A model generated the notes under the pieces. The model was not told where the DNA came from and did no database searches. It saw only the letters and a program-made list of their open reading frames with translations. A program made the translations under genes and the position numbers. Below, in pieces: positions 40,610 through 48,831 of a DNA stretch of 64,000 nt (position 1 is its first letter; every line of letters begins with the position of its first letter). Origin of the DNA: JAAXHF01 sp965242605 (GTDB lineage: Bacteria > Desulfobacterota > Binatia > Bin18); NCBI GenBank assembly GCA_965242605.1, contig CBDESS010000001.1, positions 1-64,000 of the forward strand. The letters are read 5' to 3'.

Positions 40610-41596
40610 ATGGCCGCGGAAGTTGGCAAAGATAAGTTACTTGAGATGTACCGCACCATGCAGACCATCCGGCAGTTTGAGGAGCGTCTGCGCGATATCT
40701 TCAAAGAAGGCAAGATTCCGGGCTTCGTCCATGTCTCCATCGGCGAAGAAGCCTCAGCCACCGGCGTGTGCGCCGCCCTGACCGACACGGACTACATCAC
40801 CAGCACCCACCGGGGCCACGGCCACCTCATCGCCAAAGGCGGCAAAATCAAGCCGATGATGGCCGAAATCTACGGCAAGAGCACCGGCTACTGCAAGGGC
40901 AAGGGCGGCTCCATGCACATCGCCGACTTTGATATCGGCATCCTCGGTGCCAACGGCATTGTCGGGGCCGGCCTGCCGATCGCCACCGGGGCCGGCCTCG
41001 CCGCCCAGGTCCGGGGCAGCAACGAGGTGGCGGTATGCTTCTTTGGCGACGGGGCCTCCAACGAGGGGACCTTCCACGAATCGCTCAACATTGCCTCAGC
41101 CTGGAAACTGCCGGTCATCTATGTGTGCGAGAACAACCTGTACGGCGAGTTCACCGCCGGCAAGGAGGTCACCTCGGTCAAAGACATTGCCGACCGGGCC
41201 AGAGGCCACGACATGCCCGGCGTGGTGGTCAACGGCAACGACGTCGTCGAGGTCTACGAGACCACCAGCCAGGCCGTTGCCCGCGCCCGGCGGGGCGAGG
41301 GACCAAGCCTGATCGAGTGCAAAACCTACCGCTGGGAAGGCCATGTGGTGGGCGAAGAAGCCTTTATGGGCGACAAAAGCTATCGCCCCAAGGATGAGAT
41401 CGAAGCGTGGAAAACACGCTGCCCGCTCCTCACCTTTGAGCAACGCTTTGTGCCGGCCGGGATGGTCAGCCAGGCCGAACTTGATGCCATTCAGGCCGAA
41501 GTCACCAGCATCGTTGACGCAGCCGTCAGCTTTGCCGAAGACAGCCCGCTGCCGGCCCCCGAAGAAGCCCTCAACGACATGTTCTCAGCCGCCTGA
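40610..41596 (+). CDS. Thiamine-diphosphate dehydrogenase E1 alpha subunit (pyruvate/acetoin type)
   Basis: Alpha subunit of a heterotetrameric ThDP-dependent dehydrogenase that decarboxylates a 2-oxoacid or cleaves acetoin. The 328 residues contain STHRGHGHLIAKGGKIKPMM, the KGKGGSMHI motif and the ThDP/Mg2+ motif GDGASNEGTFHESLNIASAW (about residues 146-165) with ENN closing it. The C-terminal YRWEGHVVGE is typical of the AcoA/PdhA class. It is the first gene of a three-gene operon with E1 beta and E2. The short E1 alpha and the KGKGGSMH motif are shared by acetoin and pyruvate dehydrogenases, so the substrate is not decided. E3 (lipoamide dehydrogenase) is not in the window. Confidence 0.9.
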   Translation: MAAEVGKDKLLEMYRTMQTIRQFEERLRDIFKEGKIPGFVHVSIGEEASATGVCAALTDTDYITSTHRGHGHLIAKGGKIKPMMAEIYGKSTGYCKGKGGSMHIADFDIGILGANGIVGAGLPIATGAGLAAQVRGSNEVAVCFFGDGASNEGTFHESLNIASAWKLPVIYVCENNLYGEFTAGKEVTSVKDIADRARGHDMPGVVVNGNDVVEVYETTSQAVARARRGEGPSLIECKTYRWEGHVVGEEAFMGDKSYRPKDEIEAWKTRCPLLTFEQRFVPAGMVSQAELDAIQAEVTSIVDAAVSFAEDSPLPAPEEALNDMFSAA

Positions 41597-41602
41597 CAGC
41601 CC

Positions 41603-41648
41603 AATGATGGGTCACAACAGTGGCCGGTCGTAGCTGTGACCCATCATT
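41603..41648. repeat. 14-bp perfect inverted repeat between E1 alpha and E1 beta
   Basis: AATGATGGGTCACA (41603-41616) pairs perfectly with TGTGACCCATCATT (41635-41648) around an 18-base loop. The right arm ends immediately before AAGGAG (41649-41654), the ribosome binding site of the E1 beta gene. As RNA it forms a strong intercistronic hairpin with no U-run, so it is better explained as a stability, processing or translation-setting element than as a terminator. As DNA the two arms could also be a dyad operator. Confidence 0.85.
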
Positions 41649-41662
41649 AAGGAGATACCCCC

Positions 41663-42631
41663 ATGCCGACTATTTCATTCATCCAAGCGATCAACTCCGC
41701 CCTGGCCGAAGAACTCCGACACGACCCGTGCGCCTTTCTCATGGGCCTTGATGTCTGGGTCGGCGCGTTTGGCGCGACCGGCGGCCTGACCGACGAGTTC
41801 GGCCCTCAGCGCATCCGCAACGCCCCGATTTCAGAAGCCGGCTATGCCGGGGCTGGTATTGGCGCGGCCCTGGCCGGGATGCGGCCGATTGTCGAAATTG
41901 AGTTTGCCAGCTTCTTCTACTGTTGCTGGGACCAAGTGTGTAACCAGGCGGCCAAGCTGCGTTACATGTCGGGCGGCCAAGCCGATATCCCGATCACCTT
42001 TCGGACCGTGTACGGCGCGCTCGGCTCAGCCGCGGCCCAGCACTCCGAGACCGTCTACGCCCAGTTCATGAGCGTACCGGGCCTGAAAATTGTCGCCCCG
42101 TCCGACCCCTACGACATGAAGGGGCTGCTCAAGAGCGCCATCCGCGACAACAACCCGGTGCTGGTCTTTGAGCACATGGGCCTCGGGCGGGCCAAACAGG
42201 AGATTCCCGACCAGGAATATCTGGTGCCCATCGGCAAAGGCGAGGTCAAACGCGAAGGCACCGACGTGACCGTAGTCGGGGTCGGCCTGATGGTCTCCAA
42301 AGCCCTCAAGGCGGCCACCGCCCTGGCCGACGAAGGCGTGTCGGTCGAGGTCGTTGACCCGCGCACCCTCGTGCCGCTTGACGAGGACACTATCCTCAAC
42401 TCGGTCGCCAAAACACACAAAGTCCTCGTGGTTGACGAGGGCCACCTGCGCTGTGGCGCGGCCTCAGAAATTGCCGCGGTGATTGCCGACAAAGGCTTTG
42501 ACTCGCTTGACGCCCCGGTCAAGCGGCTGACCGCCCACGACGTGCCTATTCCGTACAGCCCGCCGATGGAAAAATTTGTCTTGCCCGACGAGCAGAAAAT
42601 TGCCGCCGCGGTCAAAGAACTCATGGTCTGA
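41663..42631 (+). CDS. Thiamine-diphosphate dehydrogenase E1 beta subunit
   Basis: Partner of the preceding alpha subunit; the 322-residue length and motifs match AcoB/PdhB. Seen are the N-terminal AINSALAEELRHDPCAFLMG and GLDVWVGAFGATGGL, then ISEAGYAGAGIGAALAGMRP, with the Glu of ISE in the position that activates ThDP. The C-terminal transketolase-C domain carries DVTVVGVGLMVSKALKAA, VEVVDPRTLVPLDEDTIL and VVDEGHLRCGAASEIAAV. AAGGAG eight bases upstream defines the start. A perfect inverted repeat lies between it and E1 alpha. Confidence 0.92.
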   Translation: MPTISFIQAINSALAEELRHDPCAFLMGLDVWVGAFGATGGLTDEFGPQRIRNAPISEAGYAGAGIGAALAGMRPIVEIEFASFFYCCWDQVCNQAAKLRYMSGGQADIPITFRTVYGALGSAAAQHSETVYAQFMSVPGLKIVAPSDPYDMKGLLKSAIRDNNPVLVFEHMGLGRAKQEIPDQEYLVPIGKGEVKREGTDVTVVGVGLMVSKALKAATALADEGVSVEVVDPRTLVPLDEDTILNSVAKTHKVLVVDEGHLRCGAASEIAAVIADKGFDSLDAPVKRLTAHDVPIPYSPPMEKFVLPDEQKIAAAVKELMV

Positions 42632-42659
42632 GCAGGGCGCACGAGAGAAGGGAGTTGCC

Positions 42660-44030
42660 GTGGCAGCCGAAGTTGTCATGCCCAAGTTCGGCCTGACGAT
42701 GGTTGAGGGCACGATCCAGCGCTGGTTCAAAAACAAGGGCGAGGCCATCAGCGAGGGCGAGGCCCTGTTTGAGGTCGAAACTGAAAAAGTCCTGTACGAA
42801 GTCGAATCAACAGCGAGCGGCACGGTTGCCAAACTGCTCTACGGCCTCGAAGCGGTTGTTCCAGTCGGCCTGCCAGTCGCGGTGATTGCCGAAGCCGGCG
42901 AAGATGTGGCCGAAGTAGCCGCCGGCTACAGCGACGCTCCCCCCGCCCCGCCGGCCACCACCAGCCCGGCGGCCTCTCCGACGCCGGGCAGCGGCAGCGC
43001 CGCATCCACCGCAGCCCCCGGCAGACGCGCCCCCGTCACCCCTGCCGCCCGCAAACTCGCCGCCCAGCACAACCTTGACCCCACCAGCCTGACCGGCACC
43101 GGACCCGGCGGACGCATCACCAGAGAGGATGTCCAGCAGGCCATTGACAACCCTCCAGCGGCCGCGCCGCCGGCCCCCGGCAGACGCGCCCCCGTCACCC
43201 CTGCCGCCCGCAAACTTGCCGCCCAGCACAGCCTTGATCCCACCAGCCTGACCGGCACCGGACCCGGCGGACGCATCACCAGAGAGGATGTCCAGCAGGC
43301 CATTGACGCGGCCGCGCCGGCCCCGACCCCAGCCGCCCCAGCCCCGGCAGCAAGCCAGTCAGTCCCGCTGCGCGGAATGCGCAGAGTGATTGCCGAGCGC
43401 ATGCACAAGAGCCTCCAGGACACCGCCCAACTCACCATGACGACCGAGGTCGATGTGACCCAGCTCATTGAGCGGCGCGAAGAAGTCCGGCGCACCTTCA
43501 ACACCACCTACAACGACTTCATCATCCAGGCCTGCGCCCACGCCCTGCTCCGGCATCCGCGTATGAACGCCTCGCTCGAAGGGGACGCGCTCCAACTCCA
43601 CGGCGCTGTCCATGTCGGTTTTGCGGTGGCGCTCAACGAGGGCCTCATCGTCCCGGTTATCCATGACGCCGATACAAAACCGCTCAAGACCATTGCCGAG
43701 GAGGCGCGCGCCCTGGCCGAAAAAGCGCGGGCGGGGAAGCTCACGCTCGAAGAGGTCAGCGGCGGCACTTTTACCGTTTCCAACCTGGGCATGGCCGGCG
43801 TTGATGCCTTTACCCCGATTCTCAACTCGCCCCAGACCGGGATTCTGGGCGTCGGCCGCATCGTTGACAAACCCGTCGTGTATCAGGGCGAAATCACCAA
43901 GCGCTCAATGCTGGTCTTGAGCCTGACCTTTGATCACCGGGTGATTGACGGCGCACCGGCCGGCGCTTTCTTAGGCAGCGTGGCCGAGCTGCTGTCGCAC
44001 GGCAACCGCATTGCCCTGGCGGTGGACTAG
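42660..44030 (+). CDS. Dihydrolipoamide acyltransferase E2 with duplicated subunit-binding domain
   Basis: Core acyltransferase of the complex. The start chosen is a GTG at 42660 with AAGGGAG before it, giving 456 residues. Domain order: one lipoyl domain (about 2-78, lipoyl-Lys43 in VETEKV), an Ala/Pro linker, a peripheral subunit-binding domain (about 121-160), a short Pro/Ala linker, a second nearly identical binding domain (about 174-213), then the catalytic domain (about 230-456). The catalytic domain has the active-site His in DHRVIDGAPAG near 425-431. Two tandem binding domains with a single lipoyl domain is unusual. It overlaps no neighbour and follows E1 beta by 28 bp. The acyl group (acetyl or other) is not determined. 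Confidence 0.92.
   Translation: MAAEVVMPKFGLTMVEGTIQRWFKNKGEAISEGEALFEVETEKVLYEVESTASGTVAKLLYGLEAVVPVGLPVAVIAEAGEDVAEVAAGYSDAPPAPPATTSPAASPTPGSGSAASTAAPGRRAPVTPAARKLAAQHNLDPTSLTGTGPGGRITREDVQQAIDNPPAAAPPAPGRRAPVTPAARKLAAQHSLDPTSLTGTGPGGRITREDVQQAIDAAAPAPTPAAPAPAASQSVPLRGMRRVIAERMHKSLQDTAQLTMTTEVDVTQLIERREEVRRTFNTTYNDFIIQACAHALLRHPRMNASLEGDALQLHGAVHVGFAVALNEGLIVPVIHDADTKPLKTIAEEARALAEKARAGKLTLEEVSGGTFTVSNLGMAGVDAFTPILNSPQTGILGVGRIVDKPVVYQGEITKRSMLVLSLTFDHRVIDGAPAGAFLGSVAELLSHGNRIALAVD
43017..43306. repeat. 159-bp tandem duplication in the E2 gene
   Basis: About 131 bases at 43017-43147 recur at 43176-43306 (period 159 bases, 53 codons) with only a few substitutions: an AAC to AGC change giving Asn to Ser in the motif AAQHxLDPT, and silent changes. 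Each unit encodes a full subunit-binding domain (RRAPVTPAARKLAAQH, then LTGTGPGGRITREDVQQAID). The near-identity means a recent duplication or ongoing gene conversion. Confidence 0.92.
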
Positions 44031-44113
44031 CTTGGCGCACGGCCACAAGCAGCGGCCACATCCTGCCGGTTGAGCCGACCCAGCCGGCGACCGAGCGGGC
44101 CGCCCGTCGCACC

Positions 44114-44521
44114 TCAGCCCTCTCCCTCAGCCACCACCTGAGCCTCGGCCAGCGTCGCGGTATGCGTCAGTGCGAGGTGCAAATGTCGAACGCCAAGTGA
44201 GGCGGCGCAGGCTTCAGCTCGACCGGACAGCAGAATCTCCGGGCGCGCTCCTGGCCTGCGCCTCACCTCAATATCAAGCCACCCGAGCTGCGCTCCCCAG
44301 CCCCGGCCCAGCGCCTTCATGACGGCCTCCTTGGCCGCAAAACGGGCGGCATAACTCTGATAGGCACCGCCGCCCCCCCGCCGCTCACAGTAGGCCTGCT
44401 CGCCAAGCGTAAAGACGCGGTCACGAAAACGCCGACCGCTCCGCGGATTGTCCAGGGCGGCCCGAATCCGTTCAACCTCGGTCAGGTCGGTGCCAATGGC
44501 GACGATCATGACACAGAGCAT
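44114..44521 (-). CDS. acpS: Holo-[acyl-carrier-protein] synthase
   Basis: Transfers 4'-phosphopantetheine from CoA to acyl carrier protein. It has the two family motifs: AIGTDLTEVERI (Asp of the Mg2+ site, near residue 11) and YAARFAAKEAVMKALGRGW (Glu in FAAKEA). The C-terminal HLHLALTHTATLAEAQVV is the final strand pair. The 135-residue form uses the ATG at 44521; an ATG four codons later (44509) fits the family start better, and neither has a good ribosome binding site. It lies 7 bp after the radical SAM gene and probably ends the dcw transcript. Monofunctional, not the Sfp type. Confidence 0.92.
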   Translation of the reverse strand: MLCVMIVAIGTDLTEVERIRAALDNPRSGRRFRDRVFTLGEQAYCERRGGGGAYQSYAARFAAKEAVMKALGRGWGAQLGWLDIEVRRRPGARPEILLSGRAEACAASLGVRHLHLALTHTATLAEAQVVAEGEG

Positions 44522-44528
44522 AGGCTTA

Positions 44529-46292
44529 TTAGCACGCGCCGCAGGTGTGGCAGGTACTCACGTCACACGGCGGGGTTTGGCGTCCTAGCAGGGCTTTGCG
44601 CCACTCAACCCACAGATAGTGTTTGCTGACCGAATGATCGATGAAATCCCACGGCAGCAGCTCGTGGGCGTCGTAGCGGCGATGGACAAAGAAGTCCGGG
44701 TTGGGGCTGAGCGACCGCTGACCGGGGGGCGATGTGGCCGACCGCCGCTGCTGCTGAATGACCCTCCACCAGTCACCGCCGGCGCGGTGAATCGCCAGCA
44801 GCAGCCCAGCGGTCCGGCGGTCACCCCGAGACAGCACGGTCTGGTAGTAGGCTTCGCGGGGCGATTCGGTATCAACCCGGACCCGCGGCAGGCCGGCCAG
44901 CCGCTTGCGGAGCCCGTTCAGCTTAGCCCGCAGGCCGCCGAGCGACTCCATCGGCTCCCATTGCAGGGGGGTCCACGGCTTGGGCGAGAAGGCGTTGACC
45001 GACAGGGTCAGACTCCCGAGGTGCGCACCGCTGGCACGCACCCGCGCGTAAATGGTGTGGCTCAACTCGGCAATCGCATCAACGTCCTCCTGGGCCTCGG
45101 TCGGCAACCCAAGCATGAAATACAGCTTGAGCGATTGCACCCCACCGCCGACCAGCCACTCGGCGGAGCGTAAGATCTCAGGCTCGGTCAGGTTTTTGTT
45201 GATCAGCCGCCGCATCCGCTCTGAGCCGGCTTCCGGGGCCAGGGTGACGGAGTGATTCTTCGTGCGACCGAGGGCGACGGCCAGCTCCCGGCTCACCACA
45301 TCGGCCTTGAGCGATGAGGGCGAGGCGCGGCCACCGGCCTGACCGATGAACTCGCACAGACCGGCAATCCCTGGCTGGCCAGCCATCTCGGCCCCGACGA
45401 AGCCGATGGTTGAGCGCTCTTTGAGCCCTGCTGTCGCCTGCCGCTTGATCTGCTTAACGCTCCGGTACCGGACCGGTCGATACATGTAGCCGGCGGCGCA
45501 AAAACGGCAGCCCCACTCACAGCCCCGGCTGGTTTCGATCAGGTACATGTCGCCAAAGACAGCTTCTGAGGTAAGGAGCTGTGAGCGGGTCGGCGAGGCG
45601 TCCAGCTCCCGAACCAGGCGCCGGCGCACGCTCGGCTGTCCGGGGCCGCTGTAGTCGAGCCGGGTCAAACGGCCGTCGTCGTCATAGTGGGGCCTGAACT
45701 GGGACGGCAGGTAGGCTCCGTCTACGGTGCTCAGACGCTGGAGCCGCTCGGACCGGCTCAGGCCGGCGGTACGGAGTTGGGCGTAACGCTCTAGGAACTC
45801 TGGAACCATCTCCTCGCCCTCACCGATCAAAAACAGGTCGATAAAGGCGGCGACCGGTTCGGGGTTGAGAAAGGTGGCCGGCCCGCCGGCGATGACCAGC
45901 GGATGCTCGGCCTGTCGCTCGGCGGACAAGAGCGGCAGGTGGGCGGCGGCCAGGATATCGAGGAGATGGAGATAGTCGGTTTCAAAAGACAGGGAGAAGG
46001 CGAGGAGCTCGAAGTCGGCCACGGGCCGCTGGCTCTCCAGGGAGGCGAGCGGGGTGCGGGTTCGACTCAGCGCGGCGGCTTCGTCGGGGTCGGGCAGAAA
46101 CGCCCGCTCGCAGCGGCAGTGGGGGTCTTGGGAAAAAATCCGGTAGGCGGCCTGAAAGCCGAGGTTGGCCATCCCAATCGGGTAGCGGTTGGGATATATC
46201 AGACAGACAGGCAACTCGCCGTCCGGGTTGGCTGAAAACAGCCGGGTTTCAGCCGCTAGACGACGGCGGGCGCGCTCTGTCGTCAACCACAT
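44529..46292 (-). CDS. Radical SAM protein, TIGR03960-like family
   Basis: A 587-residue radical SAM enzyme. An N-terminal half resembling a B12-binding-like fold (VCLIYPNRYPIGMANLGFQA, LVIAGGPATFLNPEPVAAF, LIGEGEEMVPEFL) is followed by the cluster motif CEWGCRFC near residues 256-263, then GFVGAEMAG and the APEAGSERMRRLINKNL motif. The C terminus has a Cys-rich tail, C-x4-C-x2-C-x2-C. This matches the family annotated TIGR03960. In many genomes that family is fused to or followed by a DUF2344 (TIGR03936) protein; neither is present here. The reaction is unknown. It sits between ftsZ and acpS, an unusual place. Confidence 0.85.
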   Translation of the reverse strand: MWLTTERARRRLAAETRLFSANPDGELPVCLIYPNRYPIGMANLGFQAAYRIFSQDPHCRCERAFLPDPDEAAALSRTRTPLASLESQRPVADFELLAFSLSFETDYLHLLDILAAAHLPLLSAERQAEHPLVIAGGPATFLNPEPVAAFIDLFLIGEGEEMVPEFLERYAQLRTAGLSRSERLQRLSTVDGAYLPSQFRPHYDDDGRLTRLDYSGPGQPSVRRRLVRELDASPTRSQLLTSEAVFGDMYLIETSRGCEWGCRFCAAGYMYRPVRYRSVKQIKRQATAGLKERSTIGFVGAEMAGQPGIAGLCEFIGQAGGRASPSSLKADVVSRELAVALGRTKNHSVTLAPEAGSERMRRLINKNLTEPEILRSAEWLVGGGVQSLKLYFMLGLPTEAQEDVDAIAELSHTIYARVRASGAHLGSLTLSVNAFSPKPWTPLQWEPMESLGGLRAKLNGLRKRLAGLPRVRVDTESPREAYYQTVLSRGDRRTAGLLLAIHRAGGDWWRVIQQQRRSATSPPGQRSLSPNPDFFVHRRYDAHELLPWDFIDHSVSKHYLWVEWRKALLGRQTPPCDVSTCHTCGAC

Positions 46293-46306
46293 GACGCGAC
46301 ACTATC

Positions 46307-46346
46307 CGGCCTGCCAGTGCAGGCCGCACCGCCAAGCGCGTGCGGC
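46307..46346. other. Overlapping hairpins between ftsZ and the radical SAM gene
   Basis: CGGCCTGC (46307-46314) and GCAGGCCG (46319-46326) form a perfect 8-bp stem with a 4-base loop. GCCGCAC (46323-46329) and GTGCGGC (46340-46346) form a second 7-bp stem around 10 bases. The two share 46323-46326 and so are mutually exclusive. They lie in the 62 bp between the ftsZ stop and the next ATG (minus strand). No T-run follows, so attenuation or mRNA processing after ftsZ is more likely than full termination. Confidence 0.5.
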
Positions 46347-46354
46347 ACGCCGAC

Positions 46355-47545
46355 TCATTTCGCCTGCTTCCGCAAAAACGCCGGGATGTCGTACTTGTCT
46401 TTGGCTTCGGGCGTCGTCTCGGCCGGGGGGTCGGTCTGCTGCTTCCGCTGCCAAGTCGGCGTTTCGAGCTCGTCGTCGACAAGCGTGCCGAGGTGGACGA
46501 CTTTGCGCGGTCCGGCCGGCGGCCGCAGGCTCCTCCGCACCGAGCTGAGCGGCGGCCGGGGGACGGCCGTGGGCTGGTGTTCAGCCTCGGCCTCGCCAAA
46601 ACCGGTGGCGATGACCGTAATTGACAGGTCTTCTCCTATCGACTCGTCAATCACCGCGCCGAAGATGATATTGGCCTCTTCGTCAGCCTCGTCCTGGATG
46701 AGCGTGGCCGCCTCGTTGACCTCGTGTAAGGTCAGGCTTGGTCCGCCGGTCACGTTGATGAGCACGCCTTTTGCCCCACGGATAGAAATATCTTCCAGCA
46801 GCGGGCTGGCAATCGCCCGACGTGAAGCTTCCTCGGCCCGGCCCTCGCCGTTAGCCGTTGCCGCCCCCATAATGGCCATCCCCATCTCGGACATTATCGT
46901 CCGCACATCGGAAAAATCGAGGTTAATCAGGCCGCCGACCTGAATCAGATCGGAAATCCCGCGCACCGCCTGGAGGAGCACCTCGTCGGCCTTGTGGAAG
47001 GCCTCGAGCAGCGGCTGGCTGCGGCTGGCTACGGCGAGCAGCCGCTGATTGGGAATCGAGATCAGGGTATCGACGTTATCTTTGAGCTCGCGAATCCCTT
47101 CTTCGGCCTGGCGCAGGCGCTTCCTGCCCTCGAACAGAAAGGGTTTGGTGACAACGCCAACAGTGAGCGCGCCGGCCTCTTTGGCGATCCGGGCCACAAC
47201 CGGTACCCCTCCGGTACCGGTGCCGCCACCCATACCCGCGGTGACAAAAACCATATCGGCTCCGAGCAGGTGTTGGCCAATCTCTTCCTCGCTCTCGATC
47301 GCCGAGCGACGGCCGATTTCGGGATTCGCCCCGGCTCCCAGCCCTTTGGTCAACTCGCTTCCGATCTGAACCTTGGTCGGTGCCAGGTTCATGTGCAGAG
47401 CCTGGGCGTCGGTGTTGGCAACGATAAAGTCGACTCCGACCAACCCAGCGCTGATCATGGTATTGACGGCATTCCCTCCTCCGCCGCCAACACCAACGAT
47501 GCGGATCTGCGCCCCATCTTTCTCATTCTCCACAAACTCAATCAT
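46355..47545 (-). CDS. ftsZ: Cell division GTPase FtsZ
   Basis: Forms the cytokinetic ring. The 396-residue product starts at the ATG at 47545, preceded by GAGGAGGTG. The nucleotide-binding GVGGGGGNAVNTM is near the N terminus. The tubulin signature GMGGGTGTG is near residues 103-111. The synergy loop NLDFSDVRTIM is also present. After a variable linker, DIPAFLRKQ at the very end is the conserved peptide that binds FtsA and other partners. It lies 42 bp after ftsA in the dcw cluster. Confidence 0.98.
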   Translation of the reverse strand: MIEFVENEKDGAQIRIVGVGGGGGNAVNTMISAGLVGVDFIVANTDAQALHMNLAPTKVQIGSELTKGLGAGANPEIGRRSAIESEEEIGQHLLGADMVFVTAGMGGGTGTGGVPVVARIAKEAGALTVGVVTKPFLFEGRKRLRQAEEGIRELKDNVDTLISIPNQRLLAVASRSQPLLEAFHKADEVLLQAVRGISDLIQVGGLINLDFSDVRTIMSEMGMAIMGAATANGEGRAEEASRRAIASPLLEDISIRGAKGVLINVTGGPSLTLHEVNEAATLIQDEADEEANIIFGAVIDESIGEDLSITVIATGFGEAEAEHQPTAVPRPPLSSVRRSLRPPAGPRKVVHLGTLVDDELETPTWQRKQQTDPPAETTPEAKDKYDIPAFLRKQAK

Positions 47546-47587
47546 CTCGCACCTCCTCGCTGAGTCCCCCATCGGGAAGTCTACACG

Positions 47588-48817
47588 CTAGAAAAAATCT
47601 CGCATCCACTCCACCACCCGTTCCCAAACGCGCTGCCATCCTTGACCATAACGGGTAGGCACGATATCGCTCTGATGTCTGTTCTGTATGCCAGATAGGA
47701 TAACCCCTATACTAGTCGCATACATGGAACTGTTCCGCTCGTCAACAAGGCCGGCCAGATACTGCGGCCTGCCACGGCGGGCGGGCAACCGGAAAATCCG
47801 CTCGGCTAGCTCTGGCAGGCCGGCCAGGATGGCTCCGCCACCGGTCAGCACTAGGCCGGACCCGAGTGTGTTGAGCAGGCCGGCCATTTCAATCTGCTCC
47901 TTGGCCAGGCGTAAAATTTCTTCGGCCCGGGGCTCAATGATTTCCCCCAACCGGCGTCGCAGCAACTGCACCGGCTCACGTCCGCCGAGCCGCGGCATCT
48001 CGATCGTCTCACCGGGCAGGATCAGATCCATCAGTGCGCAGCCGTGCTGTTGTTTGAGCTTTTCCGCCTCGGCCAGGGGCGTGCGCAAGCCGACCGTCAA
48101 ATCGTTGGTGATATTGTGTCCGCCGAGCCCTAACACCGCTGTATGCTGGGGCACGCCGTGGGCAAAGACAATCACCCCCGTTGTCCCGCCCCCAATATCG
48201 AGCAGGGCCACCCCCATTTCTTTCTCTTCCGGGGTCAGCACGGCCTCGGCGGCGGCGAGAGCGGTGAAATACAGCCGATGCAGAGCCAAACCGGCCCGCT
48301 CACAGCACTTGGTGATGGTCTGGACGGCGCTGCTGGCCACCGCCACCAGATGGACTGCGGCTTCGAGACGCACTCCGGAGCTGCCAATCGGATATGTACC
48401 CCGGTCCTGGCTGTCAACCAGGAACTCTTGGGGCATGACGTGCAGAATCTCACAGTCGGCGGGCAGGGCGCGGGTGCGGGCCACCTCAATGACCCGGCGC
48501 AGGTCCTCGGCCCGCACCTCCTGATCCTCGATAAGGACGAGGCCCTGGCTGGTGATGCCGTCAAGGTAGCCGCCGACAATACCGCTGCTGACCTCATGGA
48601 TGTTGCAGTTGGCTCCGGTCTGGGCTTCCTCAATGGCTTTCCGAATGGCCCGCACGGTGGCGTCAACGTTGAGAATCATGCCCTTGCGCAAGCCCTGGGA
48701 CAGAGCGCTGCCGACCCCCAGGACCTCCAGCCCCTCAAGACTCTGGCGGGCCACAATCACAGCAGTTTTGTAGCTGCCAATATCAAGACTCACCAGGAGA
48801 TCGGCATCCTTCGGCAT
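47588..48817 (-). CDS. ftsA: Cell division protein FtsA
   Basis: Actin-like ATPase that anchors FtsZ to the membrane. The 409 residues contain LVSLDIGSYKTAVIVAR (phosphate 1), an ALLDIGGGTTGVIVF (phosphate 2) and GLVLTGGGAILAGLPELAER (adenosine motif). The C-terminal WQRVWERVVEWMRDFF is an amphipathic helix rich in Trp and Phe, the membrane-targeting end. It lies 14 bp after ftsQ and before ftsZ. Confidence 0.97.
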   Translation of the reverse strand: MPKDADLLVSLDIGSYKTAVIVARQSLEGLEVLGVGSALSQGLRKGMILNVDATVRAIRKAIEEAQTGANCNIHEVSSGIVGGYLDGITSQGLVLIEDQEVRAEDLRRVIEVARTRALPADCEILHVMPQEFLVDSQDRGTYPIGSSGVRLEAAVHLVAVASSAVQTITKCCERAGLALHRLYFTALAAAEAVLTPEEKEMGVALLDIGGGTTGVIVFAHGVPQHTAVLGLGGHNITNDLTVGLRTPLAEAEKLKQQHGCALMDLILPGETIEMPRLGGREPVQLLRRRLGEIIEPRAEEILRLAKEQIEMAGLLNTLGSGLVLTGGGAILAGLPELAERIFRLPARRGRPQYLAGLVDERNSSMYATSIGVILSGIQNRHQSDIVPTRYGQGWQRVWERVVEWMRDFF

Positions 48818-48831
48818 GGTCTTTCTTCTCC

